Shown here piece by piece: positions 7,241 to 15,674 of a stretch of DNA of 64,000 bases. A program made the translations under genes and the position numbers. The number at the start of each line of letters is the position of its first letter. Within the stretch, counting starts at the first letter, position 1. Origin of the DNA: an uncultured Acidobacteriia bacterium. Its GTDB lineage: Bacteria; Acidobacteriota; Terriglobia; Bryobacterales; Bryobacteraceae. Where the stretch lies: NCBI GenBank assembly GCA_903851195.1, contig CAINNJ010000025.1, positions 186,001 through 250,000 on the forward strand, written 5' to 3'. The notes under the pieces were generated by a model, which saw nothing but the letters and a program-made list of their open reading frames with translations, was not told the DNA's origin and did not search any database.

Positions 7241-10200
7241 AAACCGATCGCTTCGAGCGTGTCTTTGCCGCAGATGCGGACGATCTCGCCCTTGAACTCT
7301 TTGTCCGGGCGCACGCGGGACGGCACGTCGAGAATTACGGAGAAATCCCCGCGCGCTTCCAGGCGTAACCGCACCTGGGTCTCGCCGGGCTTCCGTTTGA
7401 ACAACTCCTGCAGTTCGGTGGCGTGATCGACGCCGTTGCGCCCCATCACCACCTTGATGCTGATGAGTGACGGCAGAGGGACGCGCACTTTGTCGAGCGG
7501 AATGATTTCCTTGATGGAGACCTTGGTGGGATTGCCTTCTTCGGGCAGCGCGCCGCCGCGGATGAGCACCGCCTGATCCTCCACGATTTCCGCGTTGAGG
7601 CTCTCATAGGCGGTGGTGAAAACCATGCCTTCGATGGTGCCGGCGCGGTCCTCAATCACCATGGAGGCCCAGGGCTTCCCTTCCCTGTTGCGCCGCCGCT
7701 GGATGCCCGTCAACATGCCGCAGAGCGCGAGTTCGGTGCCTTTTTCCAGCCCCTCCAGCGTGGAGGAATCGTGGCTGGCGAGTTCACTGATCTTGTCCTG
7801 ATAGGCGTCAAGAGGATGGCCGGTGATGTAGAAGCCGAGCATCTCTTTTTCGTAGTTCAGGTTTTCGCGCAGAGTCCAGTCGTTGGCTTTGGGCAGGGTG
7901 GGCTCGGGATCGTCGGCCATGACCATCATGCCGAAGAGGCCTTCCTGGCCGTGTTCGCGATCGCGCGCGGCGCGGATGCCGGCTTCCATGGCGCCGTCGA
8001 GAGCCAGCATGAGTTGGGGACGGGTGCCGTCGACCGAGTCGAGCGCGCCTGCCTTGATGAGACTTTCGATCACGCGCCGGTTGATGGCGCCCATATCGGC
8101 GTGTTCGCAGAAGTGATAAACGGACTTAAAGCGGCCGATTTCCTTGCGGGCTTTGATGATGGCTTCGGCGGCGCCCTGGCCGACGTTCTTGACGGCGCAG
8201 AGGCCGAAGCGGATGGCATCGCCTTCGGCGTCGCGCACCGGGGTGAAATTCAGTTCGCTGGCGTTGATATCCGGGGGCAGCACGCGAATATTCATTTCGC
8301 GGCATTCATTGATGTACTTGACGATTTTGGCGGTGTTGCCGGTTTCCGACGTGAGCAGCGCGGCCATGAAATCGACCGGGTAGTGCGCTTTGAGATACGC
8401 CGTGACAAAGGCCAGAAATGCATAAGCCGCGGAGTGCGATTTATTGAAGCCGTAGCCGGCGAACTGCTCCATCAGGTCGAAGATTTTTTCGACCTTTTTC
8501 TGGGGATGTCCGCGTTCGAGAGCGCCTTTGACGAAGCGCTCGCGCTGCTTGACCATCTCCTCCAGCTTCTTCTTGCCCATGGCGCGGCGAAGCATGTCGG
8601 CGTCGCCCAGGGAGTAGCCGGCGACGCGGTTCGAGATCTGCATCACCTGCTCCTGATAGAGGATGATGCCGAAGGTTTCGCCGAGCAGTTCCTTCAGTTC
8701 GGGCAGATCGTAGACGACGGCTTTGCGGCCGTGTTTGCGCTCGATGAAGTCGTCGAGCATGCCGCCCTGAATGGGGCCGGGGCGGTAGAGGGCGTTGAGC
8801 GCGGTCAGGTCCTCAATGCGGCTGGGCTGGTAGCGGCGCAGAATGTCGCGCATGCCCGGGGATTCGAACTGGAAGATGCCGCTGGTGAGACCTTTGCAGA
8901 AGACTTCGTAGGCGGCGGGATCTTCGACGGGGAGATCTTCCTGGATCAGTTTGACGCCGTGGCGGCGCTCGATCATCTTGACGGCGTCGTCAATGAGCGT
9001 CAGGGTGGTGAGGCCGAGGAAGTCCATCTTGAGAAGCTGCAGCTTGTCAAGACCGTTCATGTCGTACTGGGTGACGATTTCGTCGCGGTTGGTGCGGCTG
9101 AGGGGAACCAGCGTTTTCAGCGGCAGCGGGGAGATGACGACGCCGGCGGCGTGGACCGAGGAGTTGCGGGCGAAGCCTTCGAGGCGCTGGGCGACGTCGA
9201 GAAGTTCTTTGATGCGCGGGTCTTTGGCGGCGGCCTCATTGAAGCCGGGCTCCTGCTCAAGGGCGTCCTTCAGCTTGATGTTGAGCGTGGTGGGGACGAG
9301 CTTCGTCAGCTTCTCGACTTCCCCGATACTGAATTCAAGCACGCGGCCCACGTCTTTGATGGCCGCGCGCGCGCCGAGGGTGTTGAAGGTGATGATCTGG
9401 GCCACCTGTTCGCGGCCGTACTTGCGGGTGACGTACTGGATGACCTCGCCGCGGCGGTTCATGCAGAAATCGATATCGATATCGGGCATGCTGATGCGCT
9501 CGGGATTGAGGAAGCGCTCGAAGAGCAGGCCGTACTGCAGGGGGTCGACGTCGGTGATCGACATGGCGTAGCCGACCAGGCTGCCGGCGGCCGAACCGCG
9601 GCCGGGGCCGACGGGGATGTCGATGGATTTGGCGTAGCGGATGAAGTCCCAGACGATGAGGAAGTAGCCGGAGAACTTCATCTGCTGGATCATGGAGATC
9701 TCGCGGTCGAGGCGTTCGACGTATTGGGCGAGATCGTGCTTGAGCCAGCCGGAGGCGCGGAGGGCTTCGAGGCGGGGGCGGCGGCGTTCGAAGCCCTGGC
9801 GGGCGACGTAGGCGAAGTAGGAATCGGTATCGAAGTTTTCGGGGATGTCGAAGCGCGGGAAGGGGTCTTTGACTTTGTCGAGCTTGATGGCGCAGCGCTG
9901 CGCGATTTCCCAGGGGCGGTTGACGGCGTCTTCGAGTTCGCCGAAGAGGCTCATCATCTCGTCGCGCGTTTTGAGGTAGAAATCCGGGTGATCCCAGTGC
10001 ATGCGGTTGGGATCGGAAATGGTCTTGCCGGTCGAGATGCACATGAGGATCTCGTGGGCGCGGGCGTCGGATTTCCGGAGGTAATGGGAGTCGTTGGTGG
10101 CGACGAGCGGGATGCCGGTTTCGATGGAGAGGCGGTTCACCTGCGGGGTGAGGCGCTTGTCCTGTTCGAGGCCGTGGTCCTGAATTTCGAGGAAGAAGTT

Positions 10201-10704
10201 ATCGCGGCCGAACATGTCGCGATAGGTGTGGGCGAGGTTGCGGGCGTCGGCGTACTTGTCGTTGAGGATCTGTTCGTTGAGGTCGCCGCGGAGGCAGGCA
10301 GAGAGGCAGATCAGACCGCCGGATTTTTGCGCCAGCAGGTCTTTATCGATGCGGGGCTTGTAGTAGAAGCCGTCGAGGTAGGCGGTGGAGACGAGGTCGA
10401 TGAGGTTGCGATAGCCTTCCTGGTTCTCGCAGAGGAGGACGAGGTGGTTGTAGCGGTCGCTGGTGGAGCGGGACTTGTGGTCGGTGGCGACGTAGACTTC
10501 GCAGCCGATGACGGGGTGAATGCCTTTGGCTTTGGCGGCATTGTAGAACTGGACGGCGCCGAAGAGGTTTCCGTGATCGGTCATGCCGACGGCGGGCATC
10601 TTCTGTTCGGCGCAGACCTGCATGAGCTGGTCGATTTCGCAGGCTCCGTCGAGCAGGGAGTAGTCGGTGTGGTTGTGGAGATGAACGAATGGAGTCTCAG
10701 CCAT
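7237..10704 (-). CDS. dnaE: DNA polymerase III subunit alpha
   Basis: 1155 residues, the normal length for DnaE1. It begins with a PHP domain (FVHLHNHTDYSLLDGA, with intact metal-binding histidines). The C-family polymerase core follows (VGPGRGSAAGSLVGYAMSITDVDPL and PDIDIDFCMNRRGEVIQYV, with the catalytic aspartates), then FNKSHSAAYAFLAFVTAYLKAHYP and a C-terminal OB-fold region. It is the replicative polymerase catalytic subunit acting with the beta clamp. It is transcribed leftward alone. A 216-base spacer separates its start from the YhcG gene. Confidence 0.98.
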   Translation of the reverse strand: MAETPFVHLHNHTDYSLLDGACEIDQLMQVCAEQKMPAVGMTDHGNLFGAVQFYNAAKAKGIHPVIGCEVYVATDHKSRSTSDRYNHLVLLCENQEGYRNLIDLVSTAYLDGFYYKPRIDKDLLAQKSGGLICLSACLRGDLNEQILNDKYADARNLAHTYRDMFGRDNFFLEIQDHGLEQDKRLTPQVNRLSIETGIPLVATNDSHYLRKSDARAHEILMCISTGKTISDPNRMHWDHPDFYLKTRDEMMSLFGELEDAVNRPWEIAQRCAIKLDKVKDPFPRFDIPENFDTDSYFAYVARQGFERRRPRLEALRASGWLKHDLAQYVERLDREISMIQQMKFSGYFLIVWDFIRYAKSIDIPVGPGRGSAAGSLVGYAMSITDVDPLQYGLLFERFLNPERISMPDIDIDFCMNRRGEVIQYVTRKYGREQVAQIITFNTLGARAAIKDVGRVLEFSIGEVEKLTKLVPTTLNIKLKDALEQEPGFNEAAAKDPRIKELLDVAQRLEGFARNSSVHAAGVVISPLPLKTLVPLSRTNRDEIVTQYDMNGLDKLQLLKMDFLGLTTLTLIDDAVKMIERRHGVKLIQEDLPVEDPAAYEVFCKGLTSGIFQFESPGMRDILRRYQPSRIEDLTALNALYRPGPIQGGMLDDFIERKHGRKAVVYDLPELKELLGETFGIILYQEQVMQISNRVAGYSLGDADMLRRAMGKKKLEEMVKQRERFVKGALERGHPQKKVEKIFDLMEQFAGYGFNKSHSAAYAFLAFVTAYLKAHYPVDFMAALLTSETGNTAKIVKYINECREMNIRVLPPDINASELNFTPVRDAEGDAIRFGLCAVKNVGQGAAEAIIKARKEIGRFKSVYHFCEHADMGAINRRVIESLIKAGALDSVDGTRPQLMLALDGAMEAGIRAARDREHGQEGLFGMMVMADDPEPTLPKANDWTLRENLNYEKEMLGFYITGHPLDAYQDKISELASHDSSTLEGLEKGTELALCGMLTGIQRRRNREGKPWASMVIEDRAGTIEGMVFTTAYESLNAEIVEDQAVLIRGGALPEEGNPTKVSIKEIIPLDKVRVPLPSLISIKVVMGRNGVDHATELQELFKRKPGETQVRLRLEARGDFSVILDVPSRVRPDKEFKGEIVRICGKDTLEAIGF

Positions 10705-10920
10705 AGACGAACTGTTTGACGCCGGGTGTCCGGCGCGATTTCAACACGGGGGAGGTATTTTTAGTTTAGCCGAGGGGCGGGGGTGGTGCGGAGCGGGGAC
10801 GGGATGGCGGGGAAATGTGCCGGGTAGCCGACCCGGTCCGGACGAGACGGTTCGCGGGTTATTCGTGTTCGGGTGATCCTCGAAGATCAGACCGGGAAGG
10901 TCAGACCGCGGAAGCGTTCG
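10705..10920. other. Intergenic spacer before dnaE with short repeats
   Basis: No gene seen. Near dnaE there is a GC-rich dyad (GCCGGGTGTCCGGC, about 10722-10735) and a short AT-rich patch (ATTTTTAGTTTAG, about 10756-10770) that may hold the dnaE promoter on the minus strand. Nearer the YhcG gene the words GATCAGACCGGGAA and GGTCAGACCGCGGAA form an imperfect direct repeat. GTCAGACC also occurs in the spacer before the DUF4159 gene near 18111. Confidence 0.4.
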
Positions 10921-12030
10921 TCAGTGTACGTCTGACTTTGCACACGAGCGTATTTGTAATGACCGCCGGGTTGCCGCGAGTTCCTGGACAAGTAAGCTCT
11001 CCTCCGGAAGGGTTAGCTTGTACTCCCTTGCCAGAACCTTGTTCGCCAGATTGCCCAGCGCATAGTGAGCGACGGCCTCATTCCGTTCCGAACAGAGAAT
11101 CAGGCCGATCGGCGGGTTTTCTCCTTCGATGGTCCAGTGCTGCGTCGCGTAGTTCAGGTACAGATTCATCTGGCCGGCGTCTGCGTGGGTGAACCGGCCA
11201 AGCTTCAGATCGATCAGAATCAGGCAGCGGAGCCGTCGATGAAACAGGAGCAGGTCGACCCGGTACCATTGGTCCCCGACTCGAAGGCGTTTTTGACGGG
11301 CGATGAACGTGAACTCGCCTCCAAGCTCCAGAAGGAACTTCTCCAAATGCTCGATGAGAGCGTCTTCCAGTTCACTCTCAGAGTATTCGTCCTTGAGATT
11401 CAGAAATTCGAGAACGAGGGGGTCGCGGATGTGGTCGTCGGGAGAGATCTCGTCGTCCGGTTTCGACTTCGCGACGAGCGTGCGCCGGGCGGCCTTCGAC
11501 CGTTCAAAGAACTGGGAAGCGATCTGGCGATCCAGTTGGCGGACGGACCAGCCGCCGCGAAGCGCTTCGCTCGCATAAAATGACCGGGCGGCCCCGTCCT
11601 GCACAGTCAGCAGGCGAACGTAGTGAGACCACGAAAGCGGGAAAGCCGGGAGTTGCTGCAATTTTCCGGACGGTGTCTGGACGATTCCCGCAGAATCGGA
11701 TTGTCCAGACGGCGTCTGGACAATCTCAAGGTGTGCCAGATAGAACTGGCGCATCTGGAAAACATTGCTGCGAGAGAAGCCGCGCCCAAACCGTGCCATC
11801 AGGTCCGACGAAAGGCGATCCATCAGCCGCTCGCCATACCCCGCCTTCTCGCGGCCCTTCTGCTCTTCCTGCACAATCCGGCGGCCAACCTCCCAATACG
11901 CCGAGGCAATGATGGAGTTGACCTCGCGCGCGGCTCCGCGGCGTGCCATCTCGAGCAACTCGACGATACCTGAACGCAGCCGTGTATAGGCGGCGTCGGG
12001 TTCAGAGTCGGTTTTGGATCTCCTGGGCAA
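10921..12030 (-). CDS. DUF1016 / PDDEXK nuclease YhcG-type protein
   Basis: 369 residues. The N-terminal DUF1016 domain is recognisable (EVNSIIASAYWEVGRRIVQEEQKGREKAGYG, then RMRQFYL-like helices). The C-terminal YhcG-type PD-(D/E)XK domain has GGEFTFIARQKRLRVGDQWYRVDLLLFHRRLRCLILIDLKLG, with the Asp and D-L-K core of the nuclease. This family is linked to recombination of incoming DNA or defence in other bacteria; the role here is inferred. Between the domains two copies of IVQTPSG, 13 residues apart, are encoded by palindromic DNA (11661-11685 and 11700-11724). Confidence 0.9.
   Translation of the reverse strand: MPRRSKTDSEPDAAYTRLRSGIVELLEMARRGAAREVNSIIASAYWEVGRRIVQEEQKGREKAGYGERLMDRLSSDLMARFGRGFSRSNVFQMRQFYLAHLEIVQTPSGQSDSAGIVQTPSGKLQQLPAFPLSWSHYVRLLTVQDGAARSFYASEALRGGWSVRQLDRQIASQFFERSKAARRTLVAKSKPDDEISPDDHIRDPLVLEFLNLKDEYSESELEDALIEHLEKFLLELGGEFTFIARQKRLRVGDQWYRVDLLLFHRRLRCLILIDLKLGRFTHADAGQMNLYLNYATQHWTIEGENPPIGLILCSERNEAVAHYALGNLANKVLAREYKLTLPEESLLVQELAATRRSLQIRSCAKSDVH
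11661..11724. repeat. Two palindromic repeats inside the YhcG-type gene
   Basis: 11700-11724 is a perfect 25-base palindrome (12-base arms ATTGTCCAGACG around one G). 11661-11685 is an imperfect copy with four arm mismatches, starting 39 bases (13 codons) away. Each encodes IVQTPSG in the same frame, so the insert lengthens the linker between the two domains without breaking it. Confidence 0.85.
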
Positions 12031-12137
12031 ACTCCAGATTAGTGCAACGTTGGCCCGGCTGGCAGCGCCTGATTCGCGCGCTGTCGAGTATCCAACTTCA
12101 GGGAGTGGATCGAGCGGTTGAAGGCACTGCCGCCGCT

Positions 12138-12701
12138 TTAAGCCTCTGCAGCGAACAGAGCGGCGAGGTCCAGGGAAAAGCCCGGGAACAGGGCGGAAGT
12201 CAGACGGTCTTCCGCGCTCAGGGTTTCCACCTCGCGGTAGAGGGCGATGCTTTGTTCCAGCCGCAGCAGTTCCGCGGTTTTGGACTCGGGGTCGAGGATC
12301 CAGTATTCGGCAACGCCCGCGGCGGCGTACTCCAGGCGCTTGGTTTCGCGATCTTTTTGAGCCGTTCCGGGGGACAGGATTTCAACGGCCAGGTCCGGGA
12401 CACCCCAGTAGGTTCCGATGCGATCGGCGTGTTGGGCCGACATATAGACCAGGTCCGGTTCTCGCACTTTGCCGGGCCAGAGTCGAACCGGAAGCGGTGC
12501 GAAGCGCACATGGCCCAGTTTGGCCGCGGAGACAAAAGCGTGCAGCGCCATGGACAAACGCAGGAGGATGAGTTGGTGAAAGTCGGTCGGCAGTTCGATG
12601 ACCTCGATTTCGCCGTCGGAAAGTTCGACCAACCTGCCGCGGTCCGAGAGCGGGTAGTAATCCGCCTCGGTCCATTCTCCGAATTTTGGGAAGGTTTGCA
12701 T
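12138..12701 (-). CDS. Uma2-family putative restriction-endonuclease-like protein
   Basis: About 187 residues. The pattern fits the Uma2/DUF820 PD-(D/E)XK fold: VELSDGEIEVIELPTDFHQLILLRL, KVREPDLVYMSAQHADRI, VPDLAVEILSPGTAQKDRETKRLEYAAAGVAEYWILDPE. The core acidic residues and E-I-L-S-P are present. Members are abundant in some bacteria and their role is unclear. I start it at ATG 12701 (MQTFPKFGEW); the longer frame only adds sequence from inside the preceding gene. The ATG lies one base after the stop of the LolA-like gene, so the two are probably translated together. Confidence 0.85.
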   Translation of the reverse strand: MQTFPKFGEWTEADYYPLSDRGRLVELSDGEIEVIELPTDFHQLILLRLSMALHAFVSAAKLGHVRFAPLPVRLWPGKVREPDLVYMSAQHADRIGTYWGVPDLAVEILSPGTAQKDRETKRLEYAAAGVAEYWILDPESKTAELLRLEQSIALYREVETLSAEDRLTSALFPGFSLDLAALFAAEA

Positions 12702-12702
12702 A

Positions 12703-14178
12703 TTACTGTACCGGGCTTTCCTCCGGAAGCAGTTTCCGGATCTCATCGGGAAGAGTGAACACGCCGTCGTCGAGCGTGCCATTCAGGGCCACTTCGTCGG
12801 CCTTGAAAATCAACTCCTGGCCGGAGACGGTCATGTGAATCCGGACGGGCCATTTCAGGCCTTCCACGGTGCGCCAGGCCTGGTAAGTCAGCACCGTCGG
12901 AACATTGCCCATCCCGGTCTGTGAGTCGGAACTGGTGCGGTAGAGGAGCCCGGTCTTGCGGTCATACCAGCGGGTGGCCGTCAGGCGGCCTTTGCGCCCG
13001 CGCAGGGTGACGCGGTAGCACTCATGGCCATCCACGATTTCCAGCGCTTCGGTGCGGACCTCGCCCAGCATGTAACGCCAGCCGAGGATTCCCGCCGCGT
13101 CGAGCGTCACGCCCAGACCGGTCAGATCGCGGCGCGGTTTGGCGCGGGGACCGAGGATGGGATCGCGCTCCCAGGCCACGCGGCCGTCGCTGCCTTCTTC
13201 CTGTTTGCCGAGACCCGGGATGTCGACGGACTGGTAGTAGCGGCCGTCGCCCGCCGCCCAGGTTTCGGTGCGGGCTTCCATGTTGCGGTTCAGAAAGTCG
13301 ATGGTGCCGGTGATGCGCTGCGTTTTGAGGCGTTCATAGGCGGAAGCGCCGCCGGATTCGAAGATGTGGCGTTCGATGATCTCCTCGGCGTTGGGGAGCG
13401 CTTTGCCGGCGCGCTCGTCCTGCAGACGGCCCTCCACCTGGGCCGGATAACGCACGTCGTCCGGTTCGCGAAGGTCGTTGTAGGCCACGTTGAGGACGGA
13501 GAGGCGATACTGCAGATCGCCCCGCACGGCGAGCATGGTCATGGGCTGATTCAGGCCGTCGCGGACGCGCCACGATTCCACCGTGTAACTGACGGGTGTG
13601 GCGCCGGCCGAGGCCAGCACCACGGACGCACGGCGGGCCAACAGGCCGGTGGACAGGTCGAACCACTCGGCACGCTGATCCGCCGAAGGAAGCAGCAGCA
13701 CCTTATAACAAGGCTTGCCGTTGATGGTTTCGATGCCTTCGACGCGGGATTTCGGGTAGAGCGAGTGCCAGTCCGCTTCCTCCAGCATGCGGGAGCCGCG
13801 GAGGGCTTCCTCGCGATCAGGACCGCGTTTGATGCGCGGGCCGGAGAGTTTCGTCCAGGCCCACGCGACGCCGTTATAGACACCTTCGCGGGCTTCCTCG
13901 GGGACTTTCACGTCGCTGACGGAATTCCCCTGGCGGGTCCACGCGACAGTGGCGCGAAGCAGGACGTGCTGGCCATCGAGAGAGCGGCCTTCGATTTCGT
14001 CGCGCTCGGTCCGCTTGGAGTTCCACGCCGCGCGGCCGCCGGTAGCGTCGATATAGCGGTCGAAGACGGTCGCGGCGGCGGGCAGATTGCGCGGGACAGC
14101 CGCCTGCATCACAGCGCAGAAGAGGCTAATTGCGCACAGGAACAATCCAGGCTTCAGCAGCTTCGGTGACAAGGTCAT
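12703..14178 (-). CDS. Exported protein with two LolA-like domains
   Basis: 491 residues with a signal peptide (FLCAISLFCAVMQA). Two similar halves are visible, each starting with a helix ending in ATGG or ESGG (VFDRYIDATGGRAAW; IIERHIFESGGASAYERL). Each then has beta strands rich in W, Y and T, and a gene-typical G-x-E/K-C-Y-K/R-V pair (NGKPCYKVLL; DGHECYRVTLRG). This is the pattern of LolA-like/outer-membrane lipoprotein-sorting folds seen in Acidobacteriota exported proteins. It probably binds a lipid or lipoprotein in the periplasm, but function is not established. Its start lies 53 bases inside the end of the S41 protease gene. Confidence 0.65.
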   Translation of the reverse strand: MTLSPKLLKPGLFLCAISLFCAVMQAAVPRNLPAAATVFDRYIDATGGRAAWNSKRTERDEIEGRSLDGQHVLLRATVAWTRQGNSVSDVKVPEEAREGVYNGVAWAWTKLSGPRIKRGPDREEALRGSRMLEEADWHSLYPKSRVEGIETINGKPCYKVLLLPSADQRAEWFDLSTGLLARRASVVLASAGATPVSYTVESWRVRDGLNQPMTMLAVRGDLQYRLSVLNVAYNDLREPDDVRYPAQVEGRLQDERAGKALPNAEEIIERHIFESGGASAYERLKTQRITGTIDFLNRNMEARTETWAAGDGRYYQSVDIPGLGKQEEGSDGRVAWERDPILGPRAKPRRDLTGLGVTLDAAGILGWRYMLGEVRTEALEIVDGHECYRVTLRGRKGRLTATRWYDRKTGLLYRTSSDSQTGMGNVPTVLTYQAWRTVEGLKWPVRIHMTVSGQELIFKADEVALNGTLDDGVFTLPDEIRKLLPEESPVQ

Positions 14179-15430
14179 GTCCGGCGAGAAGGGCCTCCTG
14201 CGTTTGACGGACTTCCACGTCCGGGGTTACACCGTTGCCTTCGAGAACCTTTCCCTTGTCTGAAGTGTAACTCGCCTGGGCAAACTGGAAGCCATCGCCA
14301 TCGGGCAGGCGTACGATGTCGGACGGCAAGGCCGCGCCGGCGGTGCGGGTTCCGAAGATGCGTGCGCGCTGCAGATCCTGCAGACCCTGCGCGAGAATCT
14401 CCGTGGTGGAAGCGCTGCCGGCATCCACCAGAATGGCCAGTTTGCCGGGGTAAGTGACCGGACGCGGGAAGATCACGAATTTCAGGGTGGCTTCGCGCAT
14501 TTTCATCTCGCCGAGCTTCTGGCCGGTCTTGTCGATGAAAAAACCCGCGATTCCCATCGCCATGATGCCGATGCCGCCGGGGTTGCCGCGCAGATCGAGG
14601 ATGATGCCCGGCGCTTTGGAAAACTGTTTGACGGCCGCCTCGAAGCGGGGCATGATCGACACCGGATCGAGGAATTCATTGAACCGGATGTAACCCGCGC
14701 CGGAAGGGAGCGCGCGGGATTCAAAAACGATGCGCTGTTCAGGCAGATTGCCGAAGGTAACGAGTTTGCCTTCGGGCTGCGCGCGCTCGATTTCCAGATG
14801 TTTGCGGGCGCCGTTTTCGTCGACCACATCGAGCTGCAGAGGCTTGTCGGCCGAGCCGTTGAGTTTACGGGAAACGGAGCGCTGCACCAGGCGCTGTGCT
14901 TCCTGATCTTTCAGCGCGCCAGTCAGTTCCAGCAGTGGCGCCACAATGTCGCCAGCTATGGCATCGAGCACCATGCCCGGTTTGATGCCCGCGCGCTCGG
15001 CCGGGGAATTTTTCTCCACGCGGCCCACTACGGCCTTCCCGCCGATGATTACAGGAGTGATGCCGGGGGACGCTTCGGAGGCGGCCGCGGACGAATCGCC
15101 GCCGGTCAGAGGTTTGTAGAGTTCGGCCGGAATGATGGCGTAGTGGGAGGCGCTCAGTTTCGCCAGCATCTCACTGAGCAGGGAACGCACTTCGTCGAGC
15201 GACTGGGCTTTGGCGATGCGGGGTTTGGTGGAATCGTGAACAGCCTGCCAGTCGAGACCGTTGAGTTTGGGGTCCGGATGCCGATCGCGCACGGTACGCC
15301 AGACGGTCTCGAAAGACTCCATGGTCTGCGTTTTCTGCGCGGGTGTAAGTTCCGCGAAAAGTATTCCGCACCGGGCCGTCACGGCGAATAACAGAAAGGC
15401 CCGAAAAATTATCGAACGGCTTACTGGCAC
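14126..15430 (-). CDS. S41-family periplasmic protease (CtpA/tail-specific type)
   Basis: 434 residues from a GTG at 15430, chosen for GGTGGA 5 bases upstream and a good signal peptide (IIFRAFLLFAVTARCGILFA). A PDZ-like loop (SPAERAGIKPGMVLDAIAG) precedes the S41 core: IILDLRGNPGGIGIMAMGIAG, then ILVDAGSASTTEILAQGL with the catalytic Ser and RIFGTRTAGAALPS. Such proteases degrade or trim exported proteins. It is first in a leftward run with the LolA-like and Uma2 genes. The iscX gene begins divergently about 30 bases away, so the promoters overlap coding ends. An ATG at 15454 is an alternative start. Confidence 0.85.
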   Translation of the reverse strand: MPVSRSIIFRAFLLFAVTARCGILFAELTPAQKTQTMESFETVWRTVRDRHPDPKLNGLDWQAVHDSTKPRIAKAQSLDEVRSLLSEMLAKLSASHYAIIPAELYKPLTGGDSSAAASEASPGITPVIIGGKAVVGRVEKNSPAERAGIKPGMVLDAIAGDIVAPLLELTGALKDQEAQRLVQRSVSRKLNGSADKPLQLDVVDENGARKHLEIERAQPEGKLVTFGNLPEQRIVFESRALPSGAGYIRFNEFLDPVSIMPRFEAAVKQFSKAPGIILDLRGNPGGIGIMAMGIAGFFIDKTGQKLGEMKMREATLKFVIFPRPVTYPGKLAILVDAGSASTTEILAQGLQDLQRARIFGTRTAGAALPSDIVRLPDGDGFQFAQASYTSDKGKVLEGNGVTPDVEVRQTQEALLAGHDLVTEAAEAWIVPVRN

Positions 15431-15460
15431 TGGAATCCACCGGCAGGATAGCATGTGTGC

Positions 15461-15673
15461 ATGCAAGGATTGACGTGGGAAACCGCGGAAGACATCGCGC
15501 TGGCACTTTATGAGCGGCACCCGGAGGTCGATCCATTGACCGTGCGGTTTACCGATCTGCACAAGTGGGTGACGCAACTGGAAGACTTTGAGGACGACCC
15601 GGCCAAGAGCACCGAGGGGCGGCTGGAGGCGATCCAGATGGCGTGGCACGAAGAGTACGAAGAGAACAGTTAA
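15461..15673 (+). CDS. iscX: Fe-S cluster assembly protein IscX
   Basis: 70 residues matching IscX: LTWETAEDIALALYERHPEVDPLTVRFTDLHKWVTQLEDFEDDP and a C-terminal LEAIQMAWHEEYEE. IscX is a small acidic helical protein that binds IscS and iron and modulates Fe-S cluster assembly. It sits apart from other isc genes in this window. An upstream in-frame GTG at 15455 has AGGA 6 bases before it and could be the true start, adding two residues. The next gene starts one base after its stop. Confidence 0.9.
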   Translation: MQGLTWETAEDIALALYERHPEVDPLTVRFTDLHKWVTQLEDFEDDPAKSTEGRLEAIQMAWHEEYEENS

Positions 15674-15674
15674 G

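Noticed and set aside
7771-10719. 982-codon open frame on the plus strand
   Set aside because: Antisense of dnaE. High GC leaves few stops; composition lacks protein character and repeats VxxGDxxxH-type noise.
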